A stretch of DNA of 64,000 nucleotides from an uncultured Cohaesibacter sp. (GCF_963667045.1 NZ_OY762934.1:1109501-1173500), one strand, 5' to 3'; counted from the first letter of the stretch, positions 1 to 8,678 are shown. The notes: generated by a model from the sequence alone, not told the origin. Program-made: numbers and translations.

Positions 1-619
1 AAGCCTGAACGGAACCGGCCAACAGCTGGGTCACGGCTTCACCACCACCGTTGAAGGCGATGTATTTGACTTTGCGCACGTCCTCAATGCCAGCAGCGTT
101 GGCGGCGATCAGCACCTTGAGATGGTCCCAGCCACCGACTGCGGAGCCACCGGCGATGGCGATGGAAGACGGTTTGTCCTTCATCTGCTCCATCAGTTGC
201 TTGAGATTCTGGATCGGGCTCTTGGCAGCAACGGCGATCACGCCATAGTCAGCGCCGACAGCACCAACCCAGCGAACCTGGTCCATGGTGTTGCCCGGAT
301 AGGCACCCTGAGCAAGACGCGTAGCGGTTGCCGAAGACGCAGCAACAATCAGGTCGTTGTCATCGCCGCGCTTGTTGACCACTGCAGCATAGGCAACGCC
401 ACCGCCGCCACCGGCAAGGTTGGTAACCTGCATGGTAGAACCGATGAGGCCAAGATCCTGAAGGGTCTTGCCGACCTGACGGCAAGTGAAGTCCCAGCCA
501 CCGCCCGGGTTGGCAGGAGCAATACACTCTGGGTTTTCAGGTTCAAAAGCCTGTGCGGCAACAGGGGCGAGCGACATTGCTGCGACAGCGAGGGCTGCGC
601 GGACCACTTTGGAAATCAT
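1..619 (-). CDS. TctC-family tripartite tricarboxylate transporter binding protein, C-terminal part outside window
   Basis: This is the periplasmic solute receptor of a tripartite tricarboxylate (TTT) transporter, a family that binds citrate-like carboxylates and delivers them to TctA/TctB membrane partners. About 206 residues are visible, read from an ATG at 619 to the left edge. They begin with a signal peptide (MISKVVRAALAVAAMSLAP, cleavage probably after VAAQA near residue 24). The family motif ECIAPANPGGGWDFTCR follows directly, then a Gly-rich GGGGGVAYA segment. An AGGAG-type ribosome site lies just upstream (bases 622-630 on the complement). The tctB/tctA partners would be expected off the left edge, which cannot be checked here. 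The family is clear; the ligand is unknown because this family is highly paralogous. Confidence 0.9.
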   Translation of the reverse strand, partial: MISKVVRAALAVAAMSLAPVAAQAFEPENPECIAPANPGGGWDFTCRQVGKTLQDLGLIGSTMQVTNLAGGGGGVAYAAVVNKRGDDNDLIVAASSATATRLAQGAYPGNTMDQVRWVGAVGADYGVIAVAAKSPIQNLKQLMEQMKDKPSSIAIAGGSAVGGWDHLKVLIAANAAGIEDVRKVKYIAFNGGGEAVTQLLAGSVQA

Positions 620-936
620 GATTTCTCCTCCACAAAAGAGCCAGCCTTATCTGTTTTCGGCGGGCCAATGGAGGCGATACTAGTCTGCTAGTCTGACATG
701 AAGCTGTCACCGGACAAACTATTGTTGCAGATCTGGTGCTATTCTAGCAAACATCCTTAGAACTTAAGTCTAGTTTCGATGCAAAGGCCGCAATTCTTCC
801 GGTCTTCTTCGCCGTTCCTTGCCTCAACCGAACAGCGCCGACTCGGCAGGGTGATTCCCGCACGAAAGAGACAAGAGCGAGCCTGCCCAAGGACCTTGCC
901 CTTGGGCACAGGGAATCGGGTCAGGAAGGCGCCAAT
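620..936. other. Intergenic region with a perfect hairpin at 884-908
   Basis: This gap lies between the end of the RpiR gene and the start of the TctC gene and should hold the tctC promoter. A perfect 9-base inverted repeat (TGCCCAAGG at 884-892, CCTTGGGCA at 900-908) sits just past the RpiR stop codon. It could end the rpiR transcript, but no U-tract follows on the minus strand, so it may only be an RNA-stabilising stem. I see no gene here. Confidence 0.4.
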
Positions 937-1818
937 CTACTGGAAGCTGTTGCCAAGATCTGAACGCAGGCTCTTGAAATCGGCGAGCGCCTGCATGGTG
1001 TGGTCATCATCAATGGAGGCCAGATCGAGGATGACCGCGTTGGCAATGGTCATCGGCACGACGAGGGTCTGAGGCTGCCCAGCCTCGCCACGAGAGACGG
1101 CAATCTGCACATCCGGGGCAGGATCGATGCGCGCGCCGGAGAGATCCGTCAGGGCAAGAGTCCGGGCACCGCAGGCCGCTGCCACGCGCCGAATGTCCTG
1201 CAATACGCTCGATGGCTTGCGAAAACAGTTGAGCCAGACCACATCCTGCGGTGACAGTTGCGCCAGCTTTTCCGGCAGCAGATGGATCTGGCTGGAAAGA
1301 TCTTCGGCATCATAGCCCGAACGCATCAGGCGACGGGCGACAAGGTGGGACAGCGCCTCTGCGTGTCCAGTGCCGAAAATGAAGATGCGCCGCGCCTTGC
1401 AGAGGCTGAGAGAGAATTGCCTGATGTCGGCGTCCGAAACGCTGGTGCGCAGCTGTTCCAGCGCCGCAATCTCGCCATCCAGCATCGACGCCAGCAGGCC
1501 GCTCTCTTCGGCACGCACCAGGCGGGCGGCCATGCGTGCCGAGGCATGCTGGAAGTCGTCACCGCGCTCGATGAGGTTGGTCTGAAGAAAGGCTCGAAAC
1601 TCTGGATAGCCCTTGAACCCCAACCGTCTGGCCAGACGGACGGCAGACGTTGGGTGAACGCCGGCGCGCGAGGAGACCTCCTTGCCGTTTTCCATGGCCG
1701 CTCTCACGGGGTCGCGCACCAGAACATCGAGAATGCGGGTATCGGCTTCGGTCAGTTTGGCCGAATTCTGCTTGATGAGGTCGCCCAGAAACACGGGCAA
1801 CGCAGTTTGCTTGCTCAT
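937..1818 (-). CDS. MurR/RpiR-family transcriptional regulator (HTH + SIS domains)
   Basis: This 293-residue regulator of the RpiR family has an N-terminal HTH_6 domain (about residues 1-80, with the helix SRAGVHPTSAVRLARRLGF). A C-terminal sugar-isomerase (SIS) domain (about 125-270) begins at RRIFIFGTGHAEALS and would bind a phosphosugar or polyol phosphate. It lies 178 bases downstream of the Ugp-like ATPase on the same strand, so it is probably the last gene of that operon or its dedicated regulator. The natural ligand would be a breakdown product of the imported substrate. The palindromic repeats in front of the binding-protein gene (6872-6916) are a plausible binding site. The family call is secure; the regulatory target is inferred from position. 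Confidence 0.9.
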   Translation of the reverse strand: MSKQTALPVFLGDLIKQNSAKLTEADTRILDVLVRDPVRAAMENGKEVSSRAGVHPTSAVRLARRLGFKGYPEFRAFLQTNLIERGDDFQHASARMAARLVRAEESGLLASMLDGEIAALEQLRTSVSDADIRQFSLSLCKARRIFIFGTGHAEALSHLVARRLMRSGYDAEDLSSQIHLLPEKLAQLSPQDVVWLNCFRKPSSVLQDIRRVAAACGARTLALTDLSGARIDPAPDVQIAVSRGEAGQPQTLVVPMTIANAVILDLASIDDDHTMQALADFKSLRSDLGNSFQ

Positions 1819-1996
1819 AGACTTCTCTCAGATACTCGATCAGCTGCGCCATTGACGGCGACGGCGGCTTCAATGCTGGGTCACAAGCCTCAATCTGCCA
1901 CCGATTCCCCGTTGCGGGAAAGGGCAGATCCAACGGGTTTGTCCAATCCGCCAGCAAATGGGGCCGCTTTTACCGCCAGTTCGTTGTTGTTGACAA

Positions 1997-3025
1997 TCAG
2001 GCCAGATCGAGACGGGCACCGCTGTCGCCATGGAAGAAATGCGCCCGGTCCAGATCCACATGGATAAGGACATCGCCACCGCCCCCTGACAATCGGCTGC
2101 GCTCTTCGATCAGGGTAAGCCTTCCAGCCTCTGTTTCGCAATGGAGGATGACGTCCGAGCCGGTCATTTCCGAAAGCACTATCCGGCCGGGCAGACTACT
2201 CATTCCGCTGCCATCGCGGTTGATCGACAGGGCTTCCGGCCTGAGGCCGATTTCGATCCCCTGTTCCCCCTGCCAGAACGGCACCTTGGCAACAGGCAGG
2301 AAATTCATCGGCGGCATGCCGAGGAAGCTGGCGACAAACTGGTTGGCAGGTCGGTCATAAATGGCTTCCGGCGTGTCGAACTGCTGCAGATATCCGCCCT
2401 TCATCACGGCGATCCGGTCAGCCAGCGACAGGGCCTCCGTCTGGTCGTGGGTGACATAGATGATGGTCGCCCCGAGCTGGCGGTGTAGCGCCTTGATCTC
2501 GGTACGCATGGCCACACGCAGGGCGTTGTCGAGGTTGGAGAGCGGCTCATCCATCAGGAAGGTCGAGGTATTGCGGGCAATGGCGCGGCCCATGGCGACA
2601 CGCTGGCGCTGGCCACCCGAGAGCGCCCCCGGCTTGCGGTCGAGATAGGGCTCCAGTTGCAGGGTGCGGGCCACTTCCAGCGCTCGCTGATTGCGTTCCC
2701 GCTTGGGCACCTTGCGCAGTTCCAGCCCGAAGGCGATATTCTCGCGCACGGTGAGATGGGGGTAGAGCGCATAATTCTGGAAGATCATGGCAATGTCGCG
2801 ATGCTGGGGCAGCTGGTCGTTGGCCCGTTTGCCCGCAATGATGATCTCCCCGTCCTGACAGGCCTCAAGCCCGGCAATGAGGCGCAACAGGGTCGACTTG
2901 CCACAGCCGGAGGGACCGACAATGACGACGAACTCACCATCCTCTATTTCCATCGAGACATCGTGCAGAACCTGTGTTGTGCCGTCATAGGACTTGTTGA
3001 TGGAACGTAGCGAAATCTGGCTCAT
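1997..3025 (-). CDS. ugpC: UgpC-like ABC transporter ATP-binding protein
   Basis: This 342-residue ATPase of the CUT1/MalK type energises the import system encoded just upstream. Walker A GPSGCGKST lies at residues 37-45, the signature LSGGQRQRVAMGRAI near 135, Walker B with DEPLSNLD near 158, and the switch histidine in YVTHDQTEA. The C-terminal third is the TOBE/regulatory domain typical of MalK and UgpC (GLRPEALSI). Its ATG overlaps the stop codon of the phosphodiesterase gene (ATGA at 3022-3025), which implies translational coupling. The ATPase family is certain. The glycerol-3-phosphate/glycerophosphodiester assignment rests on the neighbours, since UgpC cannot be told from other CUT1 ATPases by sequence alone. 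Confidence 0.85.
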   Translation of the reverse strand: MSQISLRSINKSYDGTTQVLHDVSMEIEDGEFVVIVGPSGCGKSTLLRLIAGLEACQDGEIIIAGKRANDQLPQHRDIAMIFQNYALYPHLTVRENIAFGLELRKVPKRERNQRALEVARTLQLEPYLDRKPGALSGGQRQRVAMGRAIARNTSTFLMDEPLSNLDNALRVAMRTEIKALHRQLGATIIYVTHDQTEALSLADRIAVMKGGYLQQFDTPEAIYDRPANQFVASFLGMPPMNFLPVAKVPFWQGEQGIEIGLRPEALSINRDGSGMSSLPGRIVLSEMTGSDVILHCETEAGRLTLIEERSRLSGGGGDVLIHVDLDRAHFFHGDSGARLDLA

Positions 3026-3771
3026 GATCCTTTTCCTTCCCGCATCTGGTTGCGAATGGCAATGGCAAGGCTCGGACGATCAGAGGTGAAGATCTTGACA
3101 CCCAGCTGAAGAGCCTTCTGGATCTGCGGCACCGTGTGGGCGGCCCAGCAGCCGAAATCGAGCCCGGCGTCCAGCGTGGCAGCCATCAGCTCCGGTGTTG
3201 CCTTGTCGATATGGACGCCAATCTCGGGAATGGACCGGGACCGGGCCATCTCCAGCACCCCCTTGGTGCCCAGTTGCGTGAGAACGGCGGGGCTGACCAG
3301 CCACAGCCGCGGCCGCGTCGTGTGGGCGGCGATCTCGTCGAGATAATCGAGCAGGAAAGACGAAAAGTTGGCCGTCGACAGCATGTCCTGCTGTTCCAGC
3401 AGCGCCATCACGCGGGGCACGAAGTTGGCATAGGGAACGCCGTCGGTACCGGGTTTGAACTCGCAGCGAAAGACCACGTTGCTGTCATCGAAAATCTCGC
3501 ACAACTCTTCCAGCAGGATCGGATGGCTGTTGTGGCCGAAGTTGATAACGGCGGAACGTACCTCATCAGTACTCTTTTCCGAGATGGCACCGATGGTGTC
3601 CGTTGTGCGGTCGAGCGTGGCATCATGGTGCACGATGATGCTGCCATCCCGTGTCGGATGGACATCGAATTCAACCTCTTCCAGCGCCATCTGCGCGGTG
3701 GCGGCAAAGCCCATTGGCGTGCTATCGCCGAATTCCAGCGTTCCGCCACGATGAGATGCAATACGTGTCAT
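3022..3771 (-). CDS. ugpQ: Glycerophosphodiester phosphodiesterase (UgpQ-like, cytoplasmic)
   Basis: This 249-residue protein of the GDPD family hydrolyses glycerophosphodiesters to sn-glycerol-3-phosphate and an alcohol. It opens directly with the catalytic motif (MTRIASHRGG), continues with the metal-binding EVEFDVHPTRDG and the second histidine in IVHHDATLDRTTDT, and ends with DAGLDFGCWAAHT and FTSDRP. It has no signal peptide, so it acts in the cytoplasm like E. coli UgpQ. I chose the ATG at 3771 because AAGGAA precedes it and the motif starts there; the open frame upstream runs into the permease gene out of frame. Lying between the second permease and the ATPase, it supports glycerophosphodiesters as the transported substrate. 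Confidence 0.88.
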   Translation of the reverse strand: MTRIASHRGGTLEFGDSTPMGFAATAQMALEEVEFDVHPTRDGSIIVHHDATLDRTTDTIGAISEKSTDEVRSAVINFGHNSHPILLEELCEIFDDSNVVFRCEFKPGTDGVPYANFVPRVMALLEQQDMLSTANFSSFLLDYLDEIAAHTTRPRLWLVSPAVLTQLGTKGVLEMARSRSIPEIGVHIDKATPELMAATLDAGLDFGCWAAHTVPQIQKALQLGVKIFTSDRPSLAIAIRNQMREGKGS

Positions 3772-3812
3772 GTCTTTGTTTCCTTGTCTTGATAGCGTTG
3801 GCCCGGCCTTGC

Positions 3813-4622
3813 CTATTTGACAGCGCCCATGGTGATCCCGCGGACCAGATGGCGCTCCACGAGGGCAAAGCCGACGAGAACCGGCAGGATGGAGATGGTC
3901 GAAGCGGCCATGACCAGTGGCCAGTCGATGAGATCCTCGCCGGGATTGATCTTGTAGAGCCGTGCCAGACCGACCTGCAGGGTGTAGAGATCGCTCTTGC
4001 CGATGGCGACGAGCGGCCAGATATAGCTGTTCCATTCGTTGATGAAGATATAGAGCGCCATGGACAGGATCGCCGGACGGGCCAGCGGCACGATCACCCG
4101 CGTCAACACCTGAAGGGACGAGGCGCCATCCATATAGGCCGCTTCATCCAGCGAGCGCGGAATGCCACGGATATATTGCCTCAGGAAGAAGGTAGCAAAA
4201 GCACTGGCCATCGGCGGCAGGATCAGCCCGGCATAGCTGTCGAGCAGGCCGACGCGGGCGAGCGTCAGATAATTCGGGATGAGGCTGATGTGGCTGGGGA
4301 TCATCAGCGTAGCGATCGTCAGGCCAAACAGCAGGTCACTGCCCCGGAAGGTGAAGCGCGCAAAGGCATAGGCGGCGAGCGTCGCCATGGCAATGCCGCC
4401 CAGCGTCACGATGCCCGAGACGAAGACGCTGTTGAAGAGATAGCGGGCGAAATGATACTGCCCCACCGCCCGACCATAATTGTCGAGTGTGAACTCGAGC
4501 CCGCCAGCGTAATAGGCATCGGCCGTCTGGAAGGACAGCCAGATGGAATAGAGCGCAGGCGACAGGAACACCAGACCAACAATCAGCGCGGCAGCAGAGC
4601 GGAGCGGGTTTTCAAGCTTCAT
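3813..4622 (-). CDS. ugpE: ABC transporter inner-membrane permease, UgpE/MalG type
   Basis: This 269-residue CUT1 permease has six predicted membrane segments (the first around PLRSAAALIVGLVFLSPALY). The cytoplasmic EAA loop (DEAAYMDGASSLQVLTRVIV, about residue 165) docks onto the ATPase. The C-terminal LVRGITMGAVK is typical of MalG/UgpE proteins. The gene overlaps the end of the other permease by 11 bases and is 41 bases from the phosphodiesterase. Assignment to the glycerol-phosphate branch rests on the operon. Confidence 0.87.
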   Translation of the reverse strand: MKLENPLRSAAALIVGLVFLSPALYSIWLSFQTADAYYAGGLEFTLDNYGRAVGQYHFARYLFNSVFVSGIVTLGGIAMATLAAYAFARFTFRGSDLLFGLTIATLMIPSHISLIPNYLTLARVGLLDSYAGLILPPMASAFATFFLRQYIRGIPRSLDEAAYMDGASSLQVLTRVIVPLARPAILSMALYIFINEWNSYIWPLVAIGKSDLYTLQVGLARLYKINPGEDLIDWPLVMAASTISILPVLVGFALVERHLVRGITMGAVK

Positions 4623-5481
4623 AATGCACCTTCCGTCCGATCACGCGGGACTTGATGAGAGCGAGAGCAATGAGGATGATGAACAGCAGCACCGCCAGCG
4701 CCGAGCCTGTACCGATATCGAACAGCACGAAGCCGACGCGGTAGAGCATGTTCACCAGCATGTCGGTTGCACTGGCCGGTCCGCCATGGGTCATGACACT
4801 GACAATGGTAAAGACCTGAAAGGCCTCAATGACGGAGATCACCAAGAGGAAATAGGTGGTCGGCATGACCAGCGGCAGGGTGATCCGGCGGAAGACATGA
4901 AAGCGCCCGCCGCCATCGACCGAAGCTGCGTCATAGAGTTCATCGGGAATGGCCTGCAGCCCGGCAATATAGATGACGATGTCATAGCCAATCTGCTTCC
5001 AGGTGTTGACGAGGATCAGCACCCAGAGCGCAATCTGGGGATCCTGCAGCCAGGGGATCTTGTCCACCCCGATGCGCTTGAGCAATTCATTGGCGACACC
5101 ATAGTCGGTTGCAAAGACCCACGAGAAGACCACGGCAATGGAAACCGTCGACGTGACCGACGGCAGGAAGAAGGCACCGCGCAACAACCGCGTTTCGAAG
5201 CGGTCACTGGTCAGCCAACTGGCGATCAGCAGGGCTAGCCCGAGGCGCAGCGGCACGGAAAAGACCGCAAACAGCGCCGTCACGCGCAGGGAATTCCAAA
5301 ACTCGGTCGATGACAGCAGCAGCTTGTAATTTTCCAGCCCGACAAAGGGCATGGTCGGAGACAGGAAATCCCACTCGCGAAAGCTCAGATTGATGCTGGT
5401 GACAATCGGAATGTAGGTAAAGACCGCGATGAAGGCCATCAGCGGCACAATATAAAGATAAGGCGAAAGCTTGCGGACCAT
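4612..5481 (-). CDS. ugpA: ABC transporter inner-membrane permease, UgpA/MalF type
   Basis: This 289-residue CUT1 permease has six membrane segments (beginning SPYLYIVPLMAFIAVFTYIP) and an EAA loop (LYDAASVDGGGRFHVFRRIT, about residue 185). It pairs with the overlapping downstream permease to form the channel. The gene starts 114 bases downstream of the binding-protein stop codon, across a spacer carrying two stem-loops. Such a spacer often sets the high binding-protein to permease ratio in these operons. Confidence 0.87.
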   Translation of the reverse strand: MVRKLSPYLYIVPLMAFIAVFTYIPIVTSINLSFREWDFLSPTMPFVGLENYKLLLSSTEFWNSLRVTALFAVFSVPLRLGLALLIASWLTSDRFETRLLRGAFFLPSVTSTVSIAVVFSWVFATDYGVANELLKRIGVDKIPWLQDPQIALWVLILVNTWKQIGYDIVIYIAGLQAIPDELYDAASVDGGGRFHVFRRITLPLVMPTTYFLLVISVIEAFQVFTIVSVMTHGGPASATDMLVNMLYRVGFVLFDIGTGSALAVLLFIILIALALIKSRVIGRKVHYEA

Positions 5482-5502
5482 CGGGCAACCTGTTGGGGAT
5501 CA

Positions 5503-5570
5503 GCCAGAGACAGTCTGGCCGAGCGGGTTCTGCATCAAGGTGTGGGCAGGAGCCATGACGACCCCTGCCC
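5503..5570 (-). other. Two stem-loops between binding-protein and permease genes
   Basis: The 114-base spacer downstream of the binding-protein gene contains GGGCAGG (5544-5550) paired with CCTGCCC (5564-5570) over a 13-base loop. It also holds GCCAGA (5503-5508) paired with TCTGGC (5514-5519). Neither is followed by a U-run. Such stems commonly protect the 3' end of the binding-protein message and attenuate the permease genes. That role is inferred. Confidence 0.4.
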
Positions 5571-5595
5571 GATTGGCGTCAGAGGGATGGAGGCG

Positions 5596-6861
5596 CTACT
5601 TGGCCAGACGCTCTGCTTCGGTGCGGGTCTTGGCGGCGAATTCGGTGAGCACCTCCTTGACGTCACGCTGGCCCAGCGCCATGGCCTGCCAGAGGTCATA
5701 CTCGCTGGCGCGCATCCAGGTCACAACCGGCGGACGCGGACGGCCACGGGCAAAGTCGAGCTGATTGATGGCCACGTCAATGCCGGGCTGTTTGGCCAGG
5801 GCATCCTTGGCTTTCTGCTGTTCTGCGGTGTGCTTGTTGATCGGCATATAGCCGGTGCCTGCGAACCAGATGGCGTTGGATTGCGGATTGGCGGCAAAGC
5901 TGATGAACTTGTAGGCGGCGTCCTTGACGTCCTGTTCAGCAGTCGAGAGAATACCGATACCAGCGCCGCCGATGGGCACGGAGCAGACCTTGTTGCACGG
6001 CATCGGGCGCACGGCCAGATTGTCGCCAATGGCCTTCCTGGAGCGCACATAGGTGCCGGTGGAGTTCAGCATGATGCCGACCTTGCCCTGAAGGAAAGCA
6101 TCGCGCCCCATGTCTTCATCGGTCACGCCATCGGCGGAGGCGACCTTGTGCTCATGCACCAGAGAGGCCATCCACTGGTAAGCTTCAATGGTGTTGGCAG
6201 AATCGAGCAGGATGTCGCCGGTCTTGGAATCGATGAGATCGCTGTCGTTGTCCATGACCAGACCCCAGCGGGCAAACTGGCCCGGCGCCGCGATACCGGT
6301 GATGCCTTCAGCTCCGAGCTTCTCGGTGATCTGCTTTGAAACTTTGAAAATGTCATCATAGGTCTTCAGCGCAGGCTCTTCAGCGAAACCGGCGCGGGCG
6401 AAGATGTCCTTGTTATAATAGAGGACCGGCGTAGACGAGTTGAAGGGTACGATATAGGTCTTGCCTTCAAACACCCCCACTTCGCGGGCGAAATCGAAAA
6501 GATCATTCTTCAGCGGATCTTTCTCGACATAGTCCGACAGGTCGGTCAGAACGCCACGGTCAGCAAACAGGCCATAGCGGGTGACTTCCATGATGACGGC
6601 ATCGGGTTCGCGATGGGCCGGAATGGCAGCCTGAAGCTTGGCAACGATGTCGTTGTAGTTGCCGATGAATTCGGACTGGATGTCTATGCCGGGATTGGCG
6701 GCTTCAAAGTTGCCGATGATTTCAGCGAGGGCTTTGCCGTTCGGCTTTTCCGGGTCGAAACTGTGCCAGAAAGTGACGGTGGTGGCGGCCATGGAAATGG
6801 ATGTGGCACCAACCAGAGCGATCAGGCTTGCTCCGGCCAGTTTGAGAAAATTGCGGGTCAC
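5596..6861 (-). CDS. ugpB: UgpB-like extracellular solute-binding protein
   Basis: This 421-residue periplasmic receptor belongs to the family-1 solute-binding proteins. I take the GTG at 6861 as start: GGAGAG stands just upstream and it yields a clean signal peptide (residues 1-24, cleavage after SISMA). An ATG 45 bases further upstream would put 15 hydrophilic residues in front of the signal. UgpB hallmarks include TFWHSFDPEKPNG at the mature N-terminus and the ligand-site stretch VPFNSSTPVLYYNKDIF near residue 135, which closely resembles E. coli UgpB. A late GTGYMPINK is also typical. It is the first gene of the operon and would bind glycerol-3-phosphate or glycerophosphodiesters, though related sugars are possible. 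Confidence 0.87.
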   Translation of the reverse strand: MTRNFLKLAGASLIALVGATSISMAATTVTFWHSFDPEKPNGKALAEIIGNFEAANPGIDIQSEFIGNYNDIVAKLQAAIPAHREPDAVIMEVTRYGLFADRGVLTDLSDYVEKDPLKNDLFDFAREVGVFEGKTYIVPFNSSTPVLYYNKDIFARAGFAEEPALKTYDDIFKVSKQITEKLGAEGITGIAAPGQFARWGLVMDNDSDLIDSKTGDILLDSANTIEAYQWMASLVHEHKVASADGVTDEDMGRDAFLQGKVGIMLNSTGTYVRSRKAIGDNLAVRPMPCNKVCSVPIGGAGIGILSTAEQDVKDAAYKFISFAANPQSNAIWFAGTGYMPINKHTAEQQKAKDALAKQPGIDVAINQLDFARGRPRPPVVTWMRASEYDLWQAMALGQRDVKEVLTEFAAKTRTEAERLAK

Positions 6862-6871
6862 AGGACTCTCC

Positions 6872-6916
6872 TTGCAATTATAATTGCTTAAAATTACTAT
6901 TTGCAATTACAGTAGC
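6872..6916. promoter_or_regulatory. Palindromic repeats in the ugp-like promoter, candidate RpiR operator
   Basis: A perfect 14-base palindrome (GCAATTATAATTGC, 6874-6887) lies immediately upstream of the ribosome site of the binding-protein gene. TTGCAATTA occurs at 6872-6880 and again at 6901-6909, giving two half-related sites about 29 bases (nearly three helical turns) apart. RpiR proteins bind as dimers or tetramers to repeated palindromes, so this is a good candidate for the regulator at 937-1818. Sequence and spacing are seen; binding is inferred. Confidence 0.5.
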
Positions 6917-7240
6917 AATGTAACGGCTTTTGTACGCTGCCATGAAGTTTTGATGACGGAGCCCGTCCCATGCAGCGAAGATTTCCGAAAAATCCAATCC
7001 GTTTCAAATACTTGTGCGTATCATCGTCGGTCCGACCCCACATCCATGGCGCAAAAAGATACCCCTCTCGCCCAATAGGCAGAGTACCGTCACTGTTTGA
7101 CAGTTTGAAAACAGGAGAAGGCGTTTGCGCGGCAGCGAGGCTGACACAATGACGCAACAGAAAGCACCCTGGGTTGGAGATTTCGCGTATTTACGCTTTC
7201 CAGCACTCAGATTCAAACCGAACGCCTATAGCGACTTGGC
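6917..7240. other. Intergenic region without recognised gene
   Basis: This stretch lies between the ugp-like operator and the Cys-rich small-protein gene. It should contain the -35/-10 region of the leftward ugp-like operon. The short open frames on both strands show no family motif and no ribosome site, and I do not call any of them. Confidence 0.4.
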
Positions 7241-7462
7241 TCAGACGCCCTTGTCGGGATTGGTCGTGTGCGATGATCCGTCATCTCCGCCGCCAAGCAC
7301 ATGGCAGCTGGAACAGCCTGCGCCATTGCTCGGGCAGACATGGCAGCTTTTGCGCCCCTTCCAGAGCCGGATATAGAGATAGCCAATGGCCACGGCAATC
7401 ACCAGTCCAAGGCCGAGAGAATCCCAACTTCCCTGAAAGATCGTCGCTGTGTAAGAGCCCAT
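7241..7462 (-). CDS. Small Cys-rich single-pass membrane protein (FeoB-associated-like)
   Basis: This 73-residue protein has one membrane helix (about residues 14-30, LGLGLVIAVAIGYLYIRLW). A Cys-rich tail follows (KSCHVCPSNGAGCSSCH), containing two CxxC pairs, and then a polar end. The architecture (short lumenal N-terminus, one helix, basic RLWKGRK, CxxC pairs) resembles FeoB-associated Cys-rich membrane proteins, but no feoA/feoB gene is in this window. I chose the ATG at 7462 because GAGG lies 8-9 bases upstream; the ATG two codons earlier would overlap that site. A metal or thiol role is plausible and unproven. Confidence 0.7.
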   Translation of the reverse strand: MGSYTATIFQGSWDSLGLGLVIAVAIGYLYIRLWKGRKSCHVCPSNGAGCSSCHVLGGGDDGSSHTTNPDKGV

Positions 7463-7778
7463 GTCCATTTCCTCGAATGTCCTATTCGATCCCGGTCCAC
7501 AAGCCAGCGGCAACAGGAAAACGTCAAGCGTTCAGCTTTCGCAGTCTCAGAGGCGCCCCGGGGAGCAATCCGGCTTTCCTCTGGAAGCTTACGCCCAGAT
7601 GGCGCCCCTGTCAGTCCGTAAAGTAACGGACAGCCATGCACGAGCGGCCCTTCAGATGCGCGTCAGACTGTGGGCACCAAAGCAGCAGAAAGGCTGTTGA
7701 GAACGGTCGGAACGAACGAGCAAAAGAGAGCATCATCTGCCCCGACAGGGGCCGAATTGGACCGAAATCCAGCTCGGG
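7463..7778. other. Intergenic region
   Basis: This 316-base gap lies between the AraC-type regulator and the Cys-rich protein, both on the minus strand. It probably carries the promoter of the small protein. I see no convincing gene, terminator or strong repeat here. Confidence 0.35.
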
Positions 7779-8678
7779 CTAGTCGTTATAGTGATAGATA
7801 TCCCCTGTCGTCAGGAATTTGCGGCGATCGGCCGAGACGCGATAATAGGAGGGGCTCACGCCCAGATATTGCTTGAACATGCGCGAGAAGAAATAGACGT
7901 CATTGTAGCCCACGGCGACGGCCGTCGCATTGACGCTCTTGCCGGTCAAAAGAATGTTCATGGCCTTCTCCATCCGCTTGAATTCCATGAATTTTCTCGG
8001 CGTGTAACCGATCTTGGCCTTGAACGCCCGACGGAAGTAATCGTCATTGTAGGGTACCGAGGCAATGAGGCGCTCGGCTTCGTCCTTGTCCAGCGGGTCA
8101 CGCGAGATCTGGGCGGCGATCAGCATGACATGGAGAGAAAGAGCGTCCTGTCCGCCGAGGTTCTGCAGGGAATCCTCACTCCAGCGCACGAAGGCACAGT
8201 CGAGATAGGCCAGCAGAATGACCATGAAGAGATGCACCTGCTGCAGCGTCGTGGAAGAGGCCGGAGCGATGGAACGGTAGTAGCGCACCAGAGATTCCAG
8301 CTGCTCCCAGTTCGGCAACTGAACCACGGGCTTGAGTTCCATCTGCTGAATGAGATCGACATTGTCGAACAGGGTCAACGTGAAATGCTGAGCAACACCA
8401 GTGTATTGGTCGCCATGATCGAGGCGCCCCTCGAAGCGCGCACCGGCAGGAATGAGCATCGCTTCACCGCGCTGCTGGCGGACCTCGACACCATCGAGAA
8501 AATACTGCGCCCCACCGGTCAGGCAGACCACAAGGTCATGAACGTCGTTTGATTTATGAACACTCCAGGTCGAGGAATGACGCATCTTGATGGTCGATCT
8601 GGAGAGATTCAGATTGAGAGAATTTGCAGGAATTCCTTCCAAAATCGAATGTTCTGTTTTATCCATGATTTTGTTCAT
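7779..8678 (-). CDS. AraC-family transcriptional regulator
   Basis: This 299-residue regulator has an N-terminal cupin-like ligand domain (about residues 35-120, with LVVCLTGGAQYFLDG and MLIPAGARFEGR). The C-terminal double HTH of AraC/XylS type lies at about 195-290 and ends with the diagnostic NATAVAVGYNDVYFFSRMFKQ followed by GVSPSYYR. It is transcribed away from the pectin-oligosaccharide operon starting at 9045, the usual layout for an activator that responds to the imported sugar and drives the divergent operon. The start at 8678 has AAGGA close by; an ATG four codons later is an alternative. The family is certain; the inducer is inferred. Confidence 0.9.
   Translation of the reverse strand: MNKIMDKTEHSILEGIPANSLNLNLSRSTIKMRHSSTWSVHKSNDVHDLVVCLTGGAQYFLDGVEVRQQRGEAMLIPAGARFEGRLDHGDQYTGVAQHFTLTLFDNVDLIQQMELKPVVQLPNWEQLESLVRYYRSIAPASSTTLQQVHLFMVILLAYLDCAFVRWSEDSLQNLGGQDALSLHVMLIAAQISRDPLDKDEAERLIASVPYNDDYFRRAFKAKIGYTPRKFMEFKRMEKAMNILLTGKSVNATAVAVGYNDVYFFSRMFKQYLGVSPSYYRVSADRRKFLTTGDIYHYND

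Noticed and set aside
3772-4035. N-terminal extension of the phosphodiesterase frame
   Set aside because: These codons overlap the permease gene out of frame. The GDPD fold begins exactly at the ATG at 3771, which has its own ribosome site.
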